From positions 1,636,704 through 1,700,703 of the forward strand of contig NW_027152213.1 in the NCBI RefSeq assembly GCF_004359215.1: a stretch of DNA of 64,000 bases, written 5' to 3'. The stretch is from Bremia lactucae (taxonomy: Eukaryota > Oomycota > Peronosporomycetes > Peronosporales > Peronosporaceae). The position numbers and the translations under genes are program-made. Positions 20,964 to 32,052 of this stretch are shown one piece after another. Positions within the stretch are counted from its first letter, which is position 1. Each line of letters opens with the position of its first letter. Under the pieces are notes generated by a model, which made no database searches, was not told the origin of the DNA, and worked only from the letters and a program-made list of their open reading frames with translations.

Positions 20964-22194
20964 ATGGACAACTTCCCAAATGGACGTAACCCTGCAAATA
21001 AAGACCAATTCAACAAAATTGATTCGAGGATTATGCTCGACACAGAGATGGCAAATGACGAGGAAAAAGACGAAGAAATCCTCGTCCAGCGAGAGGGTAG
21101 CGGCGCGACAGGCGGTGGTGAGCGGCAAATCCAAATCCATCCGCTTGTAATTGTAAACATTACCGACCACCAGACGCGACAGCAGTGCAACTCACAGCTG
21201 AGCCAAACAGAGGCGTCACAAGTCATCGGCGCGCTTTTTGGTATCCAAAAAGGACTCGATGTGGACGTTTACGATTCCTTTGAGATGAAGTATGACGTCA
21301 TCGACGGAAAAATTCAGATTGATAAGGAATTTCTCACTTCGCGCATCCAGCAGTGTACGTGACAGACGCACAGCTACAGTTCAGGGATGCTGTTATGCCT
21401 TAATCATTGTCTGTAGTCTCACAGGTTTTCCCGGGCTTTGAGTTACTAGGTTGGTACACCGTTGGCTCTAAGGCTTTACCTAGTGATTTGGCAGTGCACC
21501 GTGTGGTACGTACTAGACTACAAAGAAGAAACTCATTCGCTTTCTCAATAATAGGTTATTTTTGGCTACAGGTGATGGAGTTTAATGAAAGCCCGCTGCT
21601 GATGATTTTAAATCCAGAGTCTGCAGGCCCAAGCACAAAGAAGAAGCTCCCGATATCGCTATTCGAATCGGAGCTACACATGTTTAATGGCGTCCCCAAA
21701 ATGATTTTTGCAAAAGCACCATTTAAGGTCGAGACGTCTGAAACGGAGGGGATTGCGATTGACCACATTTCAAAGATCGCACCGGTTGCTGATGCCAGCA
21801 AGTCATCTTGTAATGTTTGTGTCGTATAGCGCTGCCTCAATACTGTTACTGATATTGTGTTAATGTGGCAGTACATCCTTACCTGGGCAATGTTCGAGAC
21901 GCCATGAAAATGCTGGACCGACAAGTAGATGTGTTGCTACGCTTTCTCTACGCCATGGAAAATGGCGAGGCACCGCTTAATCATAATTTGTTGCGCCACA
22001 TATCGAGCATTTGTAACCAGCTTCCAGCAATGAAGTCGGAGCATTTCGACGCAGCGTTCACGCAAGAGTATAATGACGCACTGCTCGTTACGTATTTAGC
22101 CACACTTACGAAAGGAGCCACTAATGCCAACACTGTTGTCGATCGGTTTACGTCGACGCAAGAGCGTCACCACCAGCGGGGTACCCTTTTGTAA
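20964..22194 (+). CDS. CSN6: COP9 signalosome subunit 6
   Basis: Exons 20964-21354, 21417-21505, 21572-21809 and 21872-22194 join to 346 aa. Introns are 62, 66 and 62 bp with GTACGT, GTACGT and GTAATG donors. The third donor is the least certain. CSN6 is one of the two MPN subunits of the COP9 signalosome, which removes Nedd8 from cullins. The MPN domain starts near residue 57 (IQIHPLVIVNITDH, VIGALFGIQKGLDVDV, SFEMKYDVIDGKIQIDKEF). Exon 2 begins FSQVFPGFELLGWYTVG. The HxH of the catalytic JAMM motif is absent after GWYTVG, as in other CSN6 proteins, so this is a non-catalytic MPN- subunit. The C-terminal helical half (NVRDAMKMLDRQVDVLLRFL, VTYLATLTKGATNANTVVDRF) fits the family. An acidic N-terminal extension of about 50 residues precedes the MPN domain. 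Confidence 0.93.
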
Positions 22195-22440
22195 GTATAA
22201 AACAAATTAAAAAGTATCCTTTCAATTAAATTACCACGGCAAGTTTCCCTGAAAGGCTATTAAATCATAATAGAATGCTCTCTATGTCAACCGTCGGATC
22301 AAATAACGACGACCGGACAACGTAGCAGAAATAGACCTTTTTAATGTTGAAGCAAATGTCACCGATTGTAAGCCCTTTCGTTCGGTGGCGCTAGTCATAG
22401 TATATGATACATTCCCACTCGTATCGTTCTGTCCACGAAT

Positions 22441-23805
22441 ATGCCTATCGATATTAATAGTCTGCGCCCCGAGCGTGGAGGCGACCCGGATGCCGTTCGC
22501 GCTGACCAAAAGAAGCGCAACATTGACGTCGCTATTGTTAACAAAGTGATTGAACTGGATGAGCAGTGGCGCAAGAAGCAGGGTGAGGTTGAGACGATTA
22601 GCATGAACATGAATGCGCTGCAGCAGGAGATTAAAAAGCTGAGCAAAGCCAAAGAGGATTTTAAGGCTATTAGTGACGAGCGAAAGCAGCTGGCGGCGTC
22701 CTTGCCGGAAAAAAAGAAGGAGGTCGAGGCGCTTAAGGAATTAGTGGAACGAGAGCTGCCCAAGATTGGCAACACCGTAGATCCCTCGGTGCCAATCTCA
22801 AATAATGAAGAGGACAATGTGATTGTGAAAACCTGGGGCAAGACTATTAAAAGGGAAGGACTGCATTTCCATCACGAGGTACTACACCGTATCGATGGGT
22901 ACGAGCCCGAGCGTGGCGTGCAGGTGGCGGGCCACCGCGCGTACTTCCTCACGGGCTACGGTTTTCTACTTGAGCAGGCGCTCATGGCTTATGCGTCGGC
23001 TTTTCTTATGAAGGCGCAGTATAAAATGCTCAAACCGCCCTTCTTTATGAACAAAGACTGCATGGCTGCTGTCGCACAGCTCGATGACTTTGACGAACAA
23101 TTGTATAAGGTCATTGGTGAGGACGAAAAGTACCTTATTGCTACTTCCGAGCAACCCATTTGTGGGTACCATAAGGGTGAGTGGATCACGGAGAGTTCAC
23201 TGCCTCTGCGTTACGGGGGGTTCTCGACTTGCTTTCGTAAGGAAGCTGGGTCGCATGGCAAGGATACGTGGGGGATCTTTCGGGTCCACCAATTTGATAA
23301 GATTGAGCAATTTTGCATCACTGATCCAGAGAGCTCGACTGCCATGCACGAAGAGATGATTCGTCATGCCGAAGAATTTTATCAGTCGCTCAATTTGCCA
23401 TATCGAGTGGTAAATATCGTGTCGGGTGAGCTTAACAATGCTGCAGTGAAGAAATACGACCTCGAAGCGTGGTTTCCTGCTTACAAAGAATACCGCGAGC
23501 TTGTGTCAGCCTCAAATTGCACAGACTTTCAGTCGCGTGCCATGGAGATCCGCTGCGGGGTGAAAAAGGAGAATCAGCGTGAAAAGAAGTACGTGCACAT
23601 GCTCAACTCGACGCTCTGTGCTTCGACGCGTACGGTATGCTGCATCCTTGAAAACTATCAAGACGAAAACGGCGTCAAGGTGCCAGAAGTGCTCGTGCCC
23701 TTCATGGGAGGCGTCACGTACTTGCCATTTACCCGCGATGTCAAGGTGAATGCCCAGGCTGTCAAGATGCAAAAAGCTGCCAAGAAAAAAGGAGATAAAG
23801 TGTAA
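22441..23805 (+). CDS. SARS1: Seryl-tRNA synthetase, cytosolic type
   Basis: A single-exon 454-aa class II aminoacyl-tRNA synthetase, starting MPIDINSLRPERGGDPDAVR. It charges tRNA-Ser with serine. Residues about 20-110 form the long antiparallel coiled coil that grips the tRNA-Ser variable arm (KKRNIDVAIVNKVIELDEQW, KQLAASLPEKKKEVEALK). The catalytic domain shows TSEQPICGYHKGEWI (about 234-248), motif 2 with FRKEAGSHGKDTWGIFRVHQ (about 264-283), and motif 3 LCASTRTVCCILENYQ near 390-405. The C-terminus ends in a lysine-rich tail (KAAKKKGDKV). Length and lack of a transit peptide fit the eukaryotic cytosolic enzyme. It begins 246 bp after CSN6 on the same strand. Its codons look more GC-rich and regular than those of neighbours, as expected for a highly expressed gene. 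Confidence 0.96.
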   Translation: MPIDINSLRPERGGDPDAVRADQKKRNIDVAIVNKVIELDEQWRKKQGEVETISMNMNALQQEIKKLSKAKEDFKAISDERKQLAASLPEKKKEVEALKELVERELPKIGNTVDPSVPISNNEEDNVIVKTWGKTIKREGLHFHHEVLHRIDGYEPERGVQVAGHRAYFLTGYGFLLEQALMAYASAFLMKAQYKMLKPPFFMNKDCMAAVAQLDDFDEQLYKVIGEDEKYLIATSEQPICGYHKGEWITESSLPLRYGGFSTCFRKEAGSHGKDTWGIFRVHQFDKIEQFCITDPESSTAMHEEMIRHAEEFYQSLNLPYRVVNIVSGELNNAAVKKYDLEAWFPAYKEYRELVSASNCTDFQSRAMEIRCGVKKENQREKKYVHMLNSTLCASTRTVCCILENYQDENGVKVPEVLVPFMGGVTYLPFTRDVKVNAQAVKMQKAAKKKGDKV

Positions 23806-24227
23806 GGGTTACCATATAAAATCAGGGGTTAGTCTTGGTATCTACACTATAAATTGCCCTTACGCGCTTCATTGAATATTCTCTATGTTCCATGTTATTG
23901 CAATTTATTGTGTGCGCAGTTTTGACATGGACATATTTTAGTACCCCATAAAAGCAGGCCACAAAAATATTCAGTTATCGCAATCTTCCAGCTGGGCTCA
24001 TAAAAAGACATCTGGATACAGCCGGTGTACTTTTACATTCTTGTCACCATTTCCGCCAATTTGACTCATTAATTATGGGCTATTAAAATCCATTTAAAGC
24101 GAATGGCACGGCATGGAGGTCGACTACTGTCAGATTTAATGGCATTGAGGGTTCAGAATCCTAATAATTCAGACATCGTCATTTCTTGACTTGCTGTATC
24201 AAAGCAGTTGAATCTATAGTTGTCACT
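23806..24227. other. Intergenic region SerRS to M50B gene
   Basis: 422 bp with no ORF of note and no recognisable RNA gene. It presumably holds the SerRS 3' UTR and the promoter of the downstream gene. Confidence 0.4.
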
Positions 24228-25358
24228 ATGGACTGGACACTTGAGTGCTGCAATGATAAGCAGTTCCTGTCCATATTTCTCATCGTCTGCTATGCTGTCG
24301 TTATCTTTAAACTGTAAGAACGTCAAGTTTCTTCACTGATCAGCATGAGCATCTACTGATTTTGCTCACTCTCGTCTTGCTGCAGATGGCGCGTGCCTAT
24401 TCTCCACCCGTTTAAAATTCTGTACGCTGTTGTAGTGGCAATTATTGAACGAGTCGAAAGTGATGATCGCTCTTTCCTTTGCTATTCTCTAGCACGGTAT
24501 TCCTGCACGAGCTGGGGCATGCGACAGCTGCGTGGCTTACTTGTGGCAGCGTACGGAGACTTTTCAAGGCTCGATTATGGAATGGAAAGCTAAACTACTG
24601 TCTTTGTTCGAGTACTCCTACAGGTTAAGGGAATGGAGGTCCACCCAGACGAAGGTGGCGTGACAAAGACCGTTGGTGGTCTTCAGTGGGTCATTCTTCC
24701 AGCAGTGCGTGGTGGTCATGTAATTAAAATACAATGGTGATTTAATGCTTCAATTGCTTGACAAAAGGGCTATCTAGGGTCAGCCTTGTGGGGGATGGCG
24801 CTGACGATCGCAAGTGCTGACAAGACAGCGTCTGAAGTGGCTACCGGCATCCTCATCTTCTTCCTTTTACTCTTCATCTTCTACGCTCACAACAATTATC
24901 TTCGGATCCTCAACTTTTGCTTCATCTTGCTACTTGCGGGATTAATGGCACTTAACATCGGGACGACCTTTGACGCACTTCAATACGTGACACTATTCCT
25001 GGGCGTAATGAGCTGTCTTTTTTCAGTTTATGATATTTGGGACGATCTCATTTCTCGCCGCATCAATGAGAGCGATGCATCAGTCTTTGCCAAATTGACG
25101 CACACATCCAGTCGTTGTTGGGGGATCATCTGGGGCCTGTTGGCGCTCGTTACGCTTGCTGCTGCCGTGTATTTCAATCTACTGGTTGCAGAAAACTCAG
25201 GAGAGTCGCTTACCAACATCTCCGACGCTTCAACGGGTACAAAATTGGCCCTCGCGGCAACTTGCGTTACTGTCGCTCTGGCTGTCGTGCATACTGCCTA
25301 TACGCGGAGATGCATGATGCGAAAACGCGATGGGTTTAATAGCTATTTCGCTGCGTAA
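24228..25358 (+). CDS. M50B-like membrane metalloprotease family protein
   Basis: Five exons, 24228-24313, 24386-24421, 24493-24550, 24624-24704 and 24768-25358, join to 283 aa. Introns are 63-73 bp with GTAAGA, GTACGC, GTACGG and GTGCGT donors. The joins rebuild the block ILHPFKILTVFLHELGH plus ATAAWLTCGS. HELGH is the HExxH zinc-binding motif, set in the peptidase M50B-like family (PF13398 type). Further family blocks: VHPDEGGVTKTVGGLQWVIL, PAGYLGSALWG, and YDIWDDLISRRINESDA near residue 185. Hydrophobic segments at about 12-28, 85-100, 110-170 and after 205 indicate a multi-pass membrane protein. Substrate and compartment are unknown; membership of the site-2-protease clan suggests intramembrane cleavage. 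The small exons hide the gene from simple ORF searches; only the last exon is long. Confidence 0.85.
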
Positions 25359-25559
25359 GCGTTGGATTCCAGCCGATAGACGAAAGAGTAGAAAGGGGTC
25401 GATCGATCATCCGCACAACGTTCATTAACACTTGACAAACAATCGTATCACATGTACTACCTACCAAAACATTACGCGCTAATTAAGCATGCTTCTCGTA
25501 CATCTAAATTTCTTTTTGTTTCCACAAACGGCTTGACCCCGACAAGATTAACGACCACG

Positions 25560-28500
25560 CTACGAAAGAATCCCGTTTGTCATGCGCTGAAAGTTGTCGT
25601 ACTGGCGCGTGCTGTAGTTGTTATTGCTTTTGCGAATGAGCGAAAGCGCATATGCTACTGTCTCTTGTTTTGAAAGTGTGAGCTTAAAGCGTGAGCGCAA
25701 GCGCAATAAAACATAATCAGCATCAATGCCGAGAAAACACGGGTACGGCGACTGACGGGACATGACATCAACTAGGTCACAAATTTCGTCACAGTGCTGT
25801 TGACACGCAAGAAAGCCTCGGGTACACAATGTTACATATTCCTTAAATCCCTCCGAGTCTTGGCCCCCCATAGTCTCAACCATTTCGGCTGTCAGTTTAA
25901 ATGGGGCTGTCTCGATGCTTAGCATTCCACCAGGTGCAATACCAAGTAAAAATCCATAATCTATATGAATCATGTGGCCTTCGTTGTCGAGCATGATGTT
26001 GCCATTATGCCGATCTTTAATTTGTAGGAAATAGCACACCAGCGAGTAACCAGCCATAGACTGAATGAATTTACGTCGCGCTTCCTTAAATCTGTGTGAA
26101 TCCGGAGGTCCATATGACTTCTCGAAATGATGAAGCAGTGAGACGTAACCTTCAAACTTTTTCAATCCGTCCAGCGAAATCGCATTAATAAGTGTTTCAA
26201 TGAGCCCTGTTGACGAACTCGTCGCAATAATGCGGTACCTTTTCACCCACATTGGCAAATTGGCCCTTCGAAAAATCTCGATAAACTTTTGAATCAATTG
26301 CAACGTAAATACCTCCTGACGAAGGTCATCGTTGCTTTTGCCAATCATTGACACAATGTCCCATCCCTGCAAATGACCGTAAGGCGATGTCACCATCAGT
26401 CTTGCGCGCTTTGAGCTCCAAGACTCTCCAAAGGCTGCCTCAAAGTCTTTTCGACGTGCTTTCTCAAGCTCAATTGCTTCTGCAGTCAAATGACCTGTTG
26501 CCAAATCCATTTCAATTGGTGTTGAAGGTTGATTAGTAGTCGTGCCTTGTCGTGAACTTTCGCTATTAGCCGTGTTATCAGAAAATTGCACTTGGAATGG
26601 AGTTGAACAAGGCGTTGATACAATGTCGGGTACGTCGGTGGGCGTCTCGGGAGCCAGCACACGACGAGGCATGGCGACAGGAGAGTGACACGATACAGTC
26701 AACTCCAGCGATGGAATTGTCGATTCTGCATGAGTTTCGTCGGCATCATCTATTTCACCAGCAAAAGACTGGCGTCCAATCAGCTGACCAATTTCATCAT
26801 CCTCAATGTAATTAACTTCAGACGTATCAAGCGTATTGGTTCCGATTCTGCTTTGTCGTGAGGGCGATCGTGGTGACTCGATCACACGCTGTTGGTCATC
26901 ATCAAAAGGATTGCCGCGAATAACCTCAAATATCAGCAGAATGGGAACACGTGCTTTTGTTGAAAAAGCGGTTCCTTCTTTAGTGGGGATGCGAACGATA
27001 CGCTCGAAAGGATCCGTTGCCTTAACCAGCGGTACGTAAGCCATTGGAGGAAGACGCAATTTTTCTAAATAAGAAGGCAATTGAGCTTTACGATCCTGTA
27101 TTGATGGCACAAACCGCAGTGCCTCAGCGATATCAGTGATCTGCTCTACAAAGGCACATTCATCGGCAAAGTGATTGGCCAGTAGAGATTTGTCTGTTTG
27201 GCTTGAACGTCGCATCGACTCACTGAAGATACTAGTCGGTAGATTATGACTATCCTCCTCTTCAAGGATGGACAGTCTTTCATCTAGCTCAAATTCGTCG
27301 CCTGTCGGGTGGGTTAACAACATCGAGTTCAGGTTCTCTTTGGGCGTAAGTAAATGCTGTTGAAAGCGCGAAAAATCACGAAACCGACTGTCTGCATCAT
27401 CTAGCGATCCGTTGCGATCTTGGCCTTTTCTGACCATTGCTGGGGAGAGAGAAGTATAAGAATGCATACCCGCAAAAGATCCTCCTTCAACTGTTGTTTG
27501 ATGAGCTAGACTACGATATAGTGCAATCTCCTCTGTCAGCTTAACAATGACCTGCAACTGGTCATCTGTTGGCATCGGAAGATTGCGCTTGTGTGCCTGT
27601 GCTGTTTCTTGCATCGGGTCACGGCTAAGCACTGTAGCTCGGTCTACACCAGCGACCTCACGTTCAACCTCAACCATAAGCCGCACCACACGAGCATACT
27701 TATCCTGCATTTCTTTGGGTTTTCTAAGATCAAAAGAATCTTCGAGCGCGCCTTGAAGTTGCCATCGAAGAAGCAGAGCGAGGTGAATCGAGCGTGAACA
27801 CACGGACAAAATGAGCTCATCTAACCAAAAAATCTTTTCAAAGTCAAAATTCGGAATCGACAGGTACGCGTGAACTATCTGCGGCCAATAAAACTCCACT
27901 TGATTTATACGCGTGTAAGAAAAATGTAGCAGCTTTTCAACAATCGGTTTAAACAAAAGCGGATCACTGTCTAAGTGACGATGCAATAAGATCACGGCTC
28001 GATACACGCTAAAGCTGCGAGCACGAAATTCGCGGTGCAAACCGAGAATTTTTAAGTCCAATGGAATTTCCGGGTGATCCATCGTATGATCATAAAAACG
28101 TCGATCTTTAAGCAAAATCTCTTCGCATTCTTCCGCAGTAATGACCTCAGCTTTGAGCAAATCAATTGCAATCTTAGCGGACTCGGTCTGCAAAGGACGC
28201 TTAGGCATCATGAGCTCAATCGGCGCGTCGGCATTCAATGGTTTCGGATACAAACATATCCCTGCTTTAAGTCGCTCTACCATAGCTCGCAAGTAATTAA
28301 TATAGTTCTGAGCTTCGTAACAACGATCACACACGCGCTTCGCGTAGTAATGGGATCGTTGCGGGAGCGGGACCTTGTGGCCTGTAAATTTATCACAAAA
28401 CAAGTTGTCACAGCTGTTGCACTTGTACAGCAGCACCGCAACCGCTGGGAGCACTGAACCAGTCGACGCAGCTTCAGCGGCCACGCGAGTACAGTCTGGA

Positions 28501-29012
28501 CACTTGCACGTCACGTCCGTCTCAGTAGACGGAACTGTGAATGTACTAACCGGGGAGACTAATTGATCTAGTGTCGCTTGGTGAAAGAACGCTGCTACCA
28601 GACGCGGTGCAGTGGTGACCACTGCTGTCTGAATTGCTCGAATCCATTTCTCCTTGTCCATAGCTGTGTCGGCGTAGGCATAAAAAACTTTGCTCTGCGC
28701 TGTGGCGAACAGAAATCCGTGCTGATAAATATGCATATTGCCTTTGCCGTCCCATTCCTGCACGCCAAGCACATCTACTTCCCCCTTAATACGCAGCATA
28801 TGATACGCGTCCTCTTGTGTACTAGAACAATTCAGAATAAGCAGAACGTTACTATATAACCATTCATATCCAACACGATTCCACACACAGTACCTATAGT
28901 AGTGGAAAGATGTTCCAACAAGGAAGCAATAGCGCCGCAGCATGGGTGGCGGCGATGACGGACTGGTACGAAACGTTAAATAGCCCTCGCAGCTCGCTCG
29001 CGAGGCCTTCAT
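25560..29012 (-). CDS. Phosphatidylinositol 4-kinase, type III-beta-like, with PH and FYVE-like N-terminus
   Basis: Exons 29012-28894 and 28821-25560 give 1126 aa. The 72-bp intron (donor GTACTG, acceptor TTCTAG) has no stop and a length divisible by three, but splicing restores the PH domain. It would phosphorylate phosphatidylinositol to PI4P. Order: PH domain (about 7-112; GYLTFRTSP, KEKWIRAIQTA), a Cys-rich FYVE-related finger (about 145-210; CNSCDNLFC, GHKVPLPQ, RVCDRCYE, but without the RRHHCR signature), a helical accessory domain (about 310-405), an acidic Ser-rich linker, and the PI3/4-kinase catalytic domain from about 650. Catalytic loop KDRHNGNIML has DRHNGN at about 976-981, and the activation-loop IDYG Asp is near 994. 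The sequence ends YDNFQRMTNGILS, as in PI4KB. Start: ATG at 29012; the frame extends four codons further only with TTG. It is convergent with the M50B gene (201 bp) and divergent from BOP1. Confidence 0.9.
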   Translation of the reverse strand: MKASRASCEGYLTFRTSPSSPPPMLRRYCFLVGTSFHYYRYCVWNRVGYEWLYSNVLLILNCSSTQEDAYHMLRIKGEVDVLGVQEWDGKGNMHIYQHGFLFATAQSKVFYAYADTAMDKEKWIRAIQTAVVTTAPRLVAAFFHQATLDQLVSPVSTFTVPSTETDVTCKCPDCTRVAAEAASTGSVLPAVAVLLYKCNSCDNLFCDKFTGHKVPLPQRSHYYAKRVCDRCYEAQNYINYLRAMVERLKAGICLYPKPLNADAPIELMMPKRPLQTESAKIAIDLLKAEVITAEECEEILLKDRRFYDHTMDHPEIPLDLKILGLHREFRARSFSVYRAVILLHRHLDSDPLLFKPIVEKLLHFSYTRINQVEFYWPQIVHAYLSIPNFDFEKIFWLDELILSVCSRSIHLALLLRWQLQGALEDSFDLRKPKEMQDKYARVVRLMVEVEREVAGVDRATVLSRDPMQETAQAHKRNLPMPTDDQLQVIVKLTEEIALYRSLAHQTTVEGGSFAGMHSYTSLSPAMVRKGQDRNGSLDDADSRFRDFSRFQQHLLTPKENLNSMLLTHPTGDEFELDERLSILEEEDSHNLPTSIFSESMRRSSQTDKSLLANHFADECAFVEQITDIAEALRFVPSIQDRKAQLPSYLEKLRLPPMAYVPLVKATDPFERIVRIPTKEGTAFSTKARVPILLIFEVIRGNPFDDDQQRVIESPRSPSRQSRIGTNTLDTSEVNYIEDDEIGQLIGRQSFAGEIDDADETHAESTIPSLELTVSCHSPVAMPRRVLAPETPTDVPDIVSTPCSTPFQVQFSDNTANSESSRQGTTTNQPSTPIEMDLATGHLTAEAIELEKARRKDFEAAFGESWSSKRARLMVTSPYGHLQGWDIVSMIGKSNDDLRQEVFTLQLIQKFIEIFRRANLPMWVKRYRIIATSSSTGLIETLINAISLDGLKKFEGYVSLLHHFEKSYGPPDSHRFKEARRKFIQSMAGYSLVCYFLQIKDRHNGNIMLDNEGHMIHIDYGFLLGIAPGGMLSIETAPFKLTAEMVETMGGQDSEGFKEYVTLCTRGFLACQQHCDEICDLVDVMSRQSPYPCFLGIDADYVLLRLRSRFKLTLSKQETVAYALSLIRKSNNNYSTRQYDNFQRMTNGILS

Positions 29013-29438
29013 GGTGCTCCACAAGATCCTATGTGGTCTATTGCGAGGGTGATGTCTCGTAGTGACACTTGGCGTTTACAAGCGCTTTAATTTAAGAAAA
29101 CGTTCCCCAAATGTCCAGACTGGGATGCACGAGGTAGGGAGCAAATACTCGTCCCTAACGCAGTCTATCAACAGAAAAAAAAGTGGATGGCAGACAAGTA
29201 AAAAAGATGGAAGCCGGAACACGACTCGTGGTCTGTGCGACGCTCGGACGGGAGTTGCGGCTCGAAGAGACGAGACTATTATCTGTGCTCCCTCCCTTAT
29301 GTCCGGGATATATGAGTGATGGACCCAGAATCGGTCACTAAATTTCACGGCTTTTTATTGAGACCGGTACAGAAGTGGTACACGTAGTTTTGCTGGTTGC
29401 GAGCGCATTAACGCATTAGTGTGTCAATAGTCAAACTG
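29013..29438. promoter_or_regulatory. Divergent intergenic region, PI4K / BOP1
   Basis: 426 bp between two divergent ATGs. It should hold both promoters. A TCACTAAATTTCA stretch near 29334-29346 is only loosely like the oomycete Inr/FPR element, and no other element is convincing. Confidence 0.35.
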
Positions 29439-32052
29439 ATGGCTCGTCGAAAAAAAATCGTAGCGCCATTGAAGACGTCAACACCGAAATCTAATGATAA
29501 GCGCAAAGAAAATAAGAAGGCTGCCGATTGTGCGGTTATAAAGCACAAGAAAAACCCTCTGAAGGCTGTGAAGCAGATTGTAAGCGATGAAGACAATGAC
29601 GACGAGCATAGTGAGACAGAGGAAAGCGACGACGCCGACGAGGAAGGCGACGATGGATTTGAAGAGCAAGGATCGTCGTCCGACGAAGATAGCGGCGAAG
29701 AGGAAGACGGAGATGCCGAGCTCTCGGAGCTCGAAAAGAAGACGCGACGATTTACAGTGGATCGCGAAAAAGAAATGCAAAAAATGCGCGAAGATGGCTC
29801 ACTTTCGTTGGCGTCACAATTGCATGTGGATGACCTGTCGTCGGACGATGAAGAGAATGTCAATACGATAGGCAACGTGCCACTCCGGTGGTATGAAGAT
29901 TATGACCACATTGGCTACAATGTTGAGGGCACGAAGATTATGAGATCGAACAACGGCGACGGGATTGACAATGCAATTGCTGCTAAGGATGACCCAAATT
30001 ATGAGTACGTTGTGATGAGATCACTTAGTGTTTGTATTTAGTAACTGATATTGTATCTGTTTTTGGCAATTGGCAGTCGCACTGTGTATGACGCATACAA
30101 TGATCGCAAAATTGTCATCTCGGACCGGAACATGGAAATTATTCGTCGTATGCAAGCTGGTGCTTTTGCCCACCCGGAATTTGAGGCTTACCCAGACTAT
30201 GTGGATATCTTCTCTTCAAATAAAATGATTCACTCCATGGGCAATGACCTGGAACCCAAGAGTCGATTCTTGCCTTCAAAGTGGGAACGTATGAAGGTCA
30301 TTAAGATCATGAAGGGTATTAAAGAAGGTCGCATTAAACTTGATCACGGGCCCGAAAAGAAACAAGATGTCTATCAGATGTGGTTTGACGATGACCAGGC
30401 GCAAACTCGCAAGGGCCCAGCGCACGTACAGGCACCAAAAATGCCGCTTCCAGGACATATTGAGTCGTACAATCCTCCAGAAGAATACTTGTTTACCAAG
30501 GAAGAGCGTCGTGCTTGGGAAGAAGCCGACCCGGAGGACCGAGAACACAATTTTATGCCGAAGAAGTTTAAATCGCTGCGAGAGGTCTGCGGGTACGGTG
30601 GCTTTGTGCGTGAACGTTTTGAACGCTGTCTCGATCTGTACTTGGCGCCTCGTGTTAATAAGCGCAAGCTTAACATTGATCCAGAATCGCTTTTGCCGGA
30701 GCTACCAAAACCTCAGGACTTGCGTCCTTTTCCCAATACATTGGAACTTGTCTTCGAGGGCCACACCGGCCGCATTCGCTCGCTGGCAGTGGATCCGTAT
30801 GGCCAATACATCGCTTCAGGATCCGACGACTTCACTGTTCGTATTTGGGAACTCGAGACTGCGCGTTGTTTGCACGTGTATAATGTTGGAGCAGTAGTGC
30901 ACAAGCTATCGTGGAATCCCAACAAAGATCATCAACTATTGGCCGTCGCAGCTGCGAAAAAGGTTTTTGTAATTGCTACAGGAACAGGGAGTGCAGACCA
31001 AACTGACCTCACCAATGCTCTTGTGGGCGATGCGAAAGACAGCATACAGACGTCTAGTAAACAGGAAGGTAAGAAAGATAGCAATGATGCCGACGTCCAG
31101 GTGATTGAGGAGGACGAGGCTGCTGTGGAGGCGGATTCACTTAAAAAGAAGGTACCAGTTACCTGGCGATTCTACAGTGGTACGAAAGACACACACAAAT
31201 CAACAGATCGACCGTGGCTCGAGCGTCGAGTGGGTACTGGTATTCGTATTGTGTTGCACCACACGAGTGACGTGAAGTCCGTGGCGTGGCATTACAAGGG
31301 TGACTATCTTTCGACCGTTGCCCCTGGCGCTGGCTCTGGGGCTGTCCTTATCCACCAGCTCTCGAAGCGAGTTACCCAGAACCCATTTCAAAAGAGCGTG
31401 GGTCAGGTGCAGTGCGTATTATTTCACCCATCCAAGCCCTTCTTCTTCCACGCTACTCAGCGCCATGTTCGCGTGTACAACCTTGTGAAGCAGTCAATTG
31501 TGAAGAAGCTATCATCAGGCGTAAAGTGGATTTCGAGCATGGCGGTACATCCGAACGGGGATCACCTCCTTGTGGGTAGTTATGACCGACGATTATGCTG
31601 GTTTGATCTCGATCTATCCTCGAGACCATTCAAGACGCTCAAGTATCACGAAAAAGCTGTGCGTGATGTGTCATTTCATGCTAAATACCCGCTTATGGCT
31701 TCAGCTTCGGATGACGGCACCATTCATATCTTCCATGCTATGGTCTACTCGTACGTATTTGAGCTGGTTTTTGTTGCTTCTTACGATCTGTAAGCTTTTC
31801 TAACACCATGTTACTGCGATCTTTGCAGGGACCTGATGAAAAATCCACTGATTGTGCCACTGAAGATCCTACGTGGCCATAAGGTCTCTGGTGGCCTCGG
31901 TGTAATGGCATTAGCCTTTCACCCAACTTTGGTAGGTGACTCACTGTTATTATGCTGTGCGTCCAGTATTGACCGCATTTTTATATTTGTAGCCGTGGGT
32001 GGTAACAGGCGGTGCCGACGGATCCATTCGTCTCTTTCAAAATATTCACTAA
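29439..32052 (+). CDS. BOP1: Ribosome biogenesis protein BOP1/ERB1
   Basis: Exons 29439-30004, 30077-31750, 31829-31931 and 31993-32052 give 800 aa. Introns are 72, 78 and 61 bp, with GTACGT, GTACGT and GTAGGT donors. BOP1/ERB1 works in the PeBoW (Nop7-Erb1-Ytm1) complex for 27S pre-rRNA processing and 60S assembly in the nucleolus. The N-terminus is basic ([20 protein letters not shown]), followed by a strongly acidic stretch (about 50-105). The BOP1NT domain spans about 160-410 ([14 protein letters not shown] before it; [57 protein letters not shown]). C-terminal WD40 repeats start [18 protein letters not shown] (about 416) and end [14 protein letters not shown]. The last two short exons complete the final blades. 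Start: ATG at 29439; the in-frame GTG at 29421 is not used. Confidence 0.95.

Noticed and set aside
29408..29875. Serine-rich minus-strand ORF of 155 codons
   Set aside because: Shadow of the acidic (GAA/GAC-rich) N-terminus of BOP1 on the plus strand.
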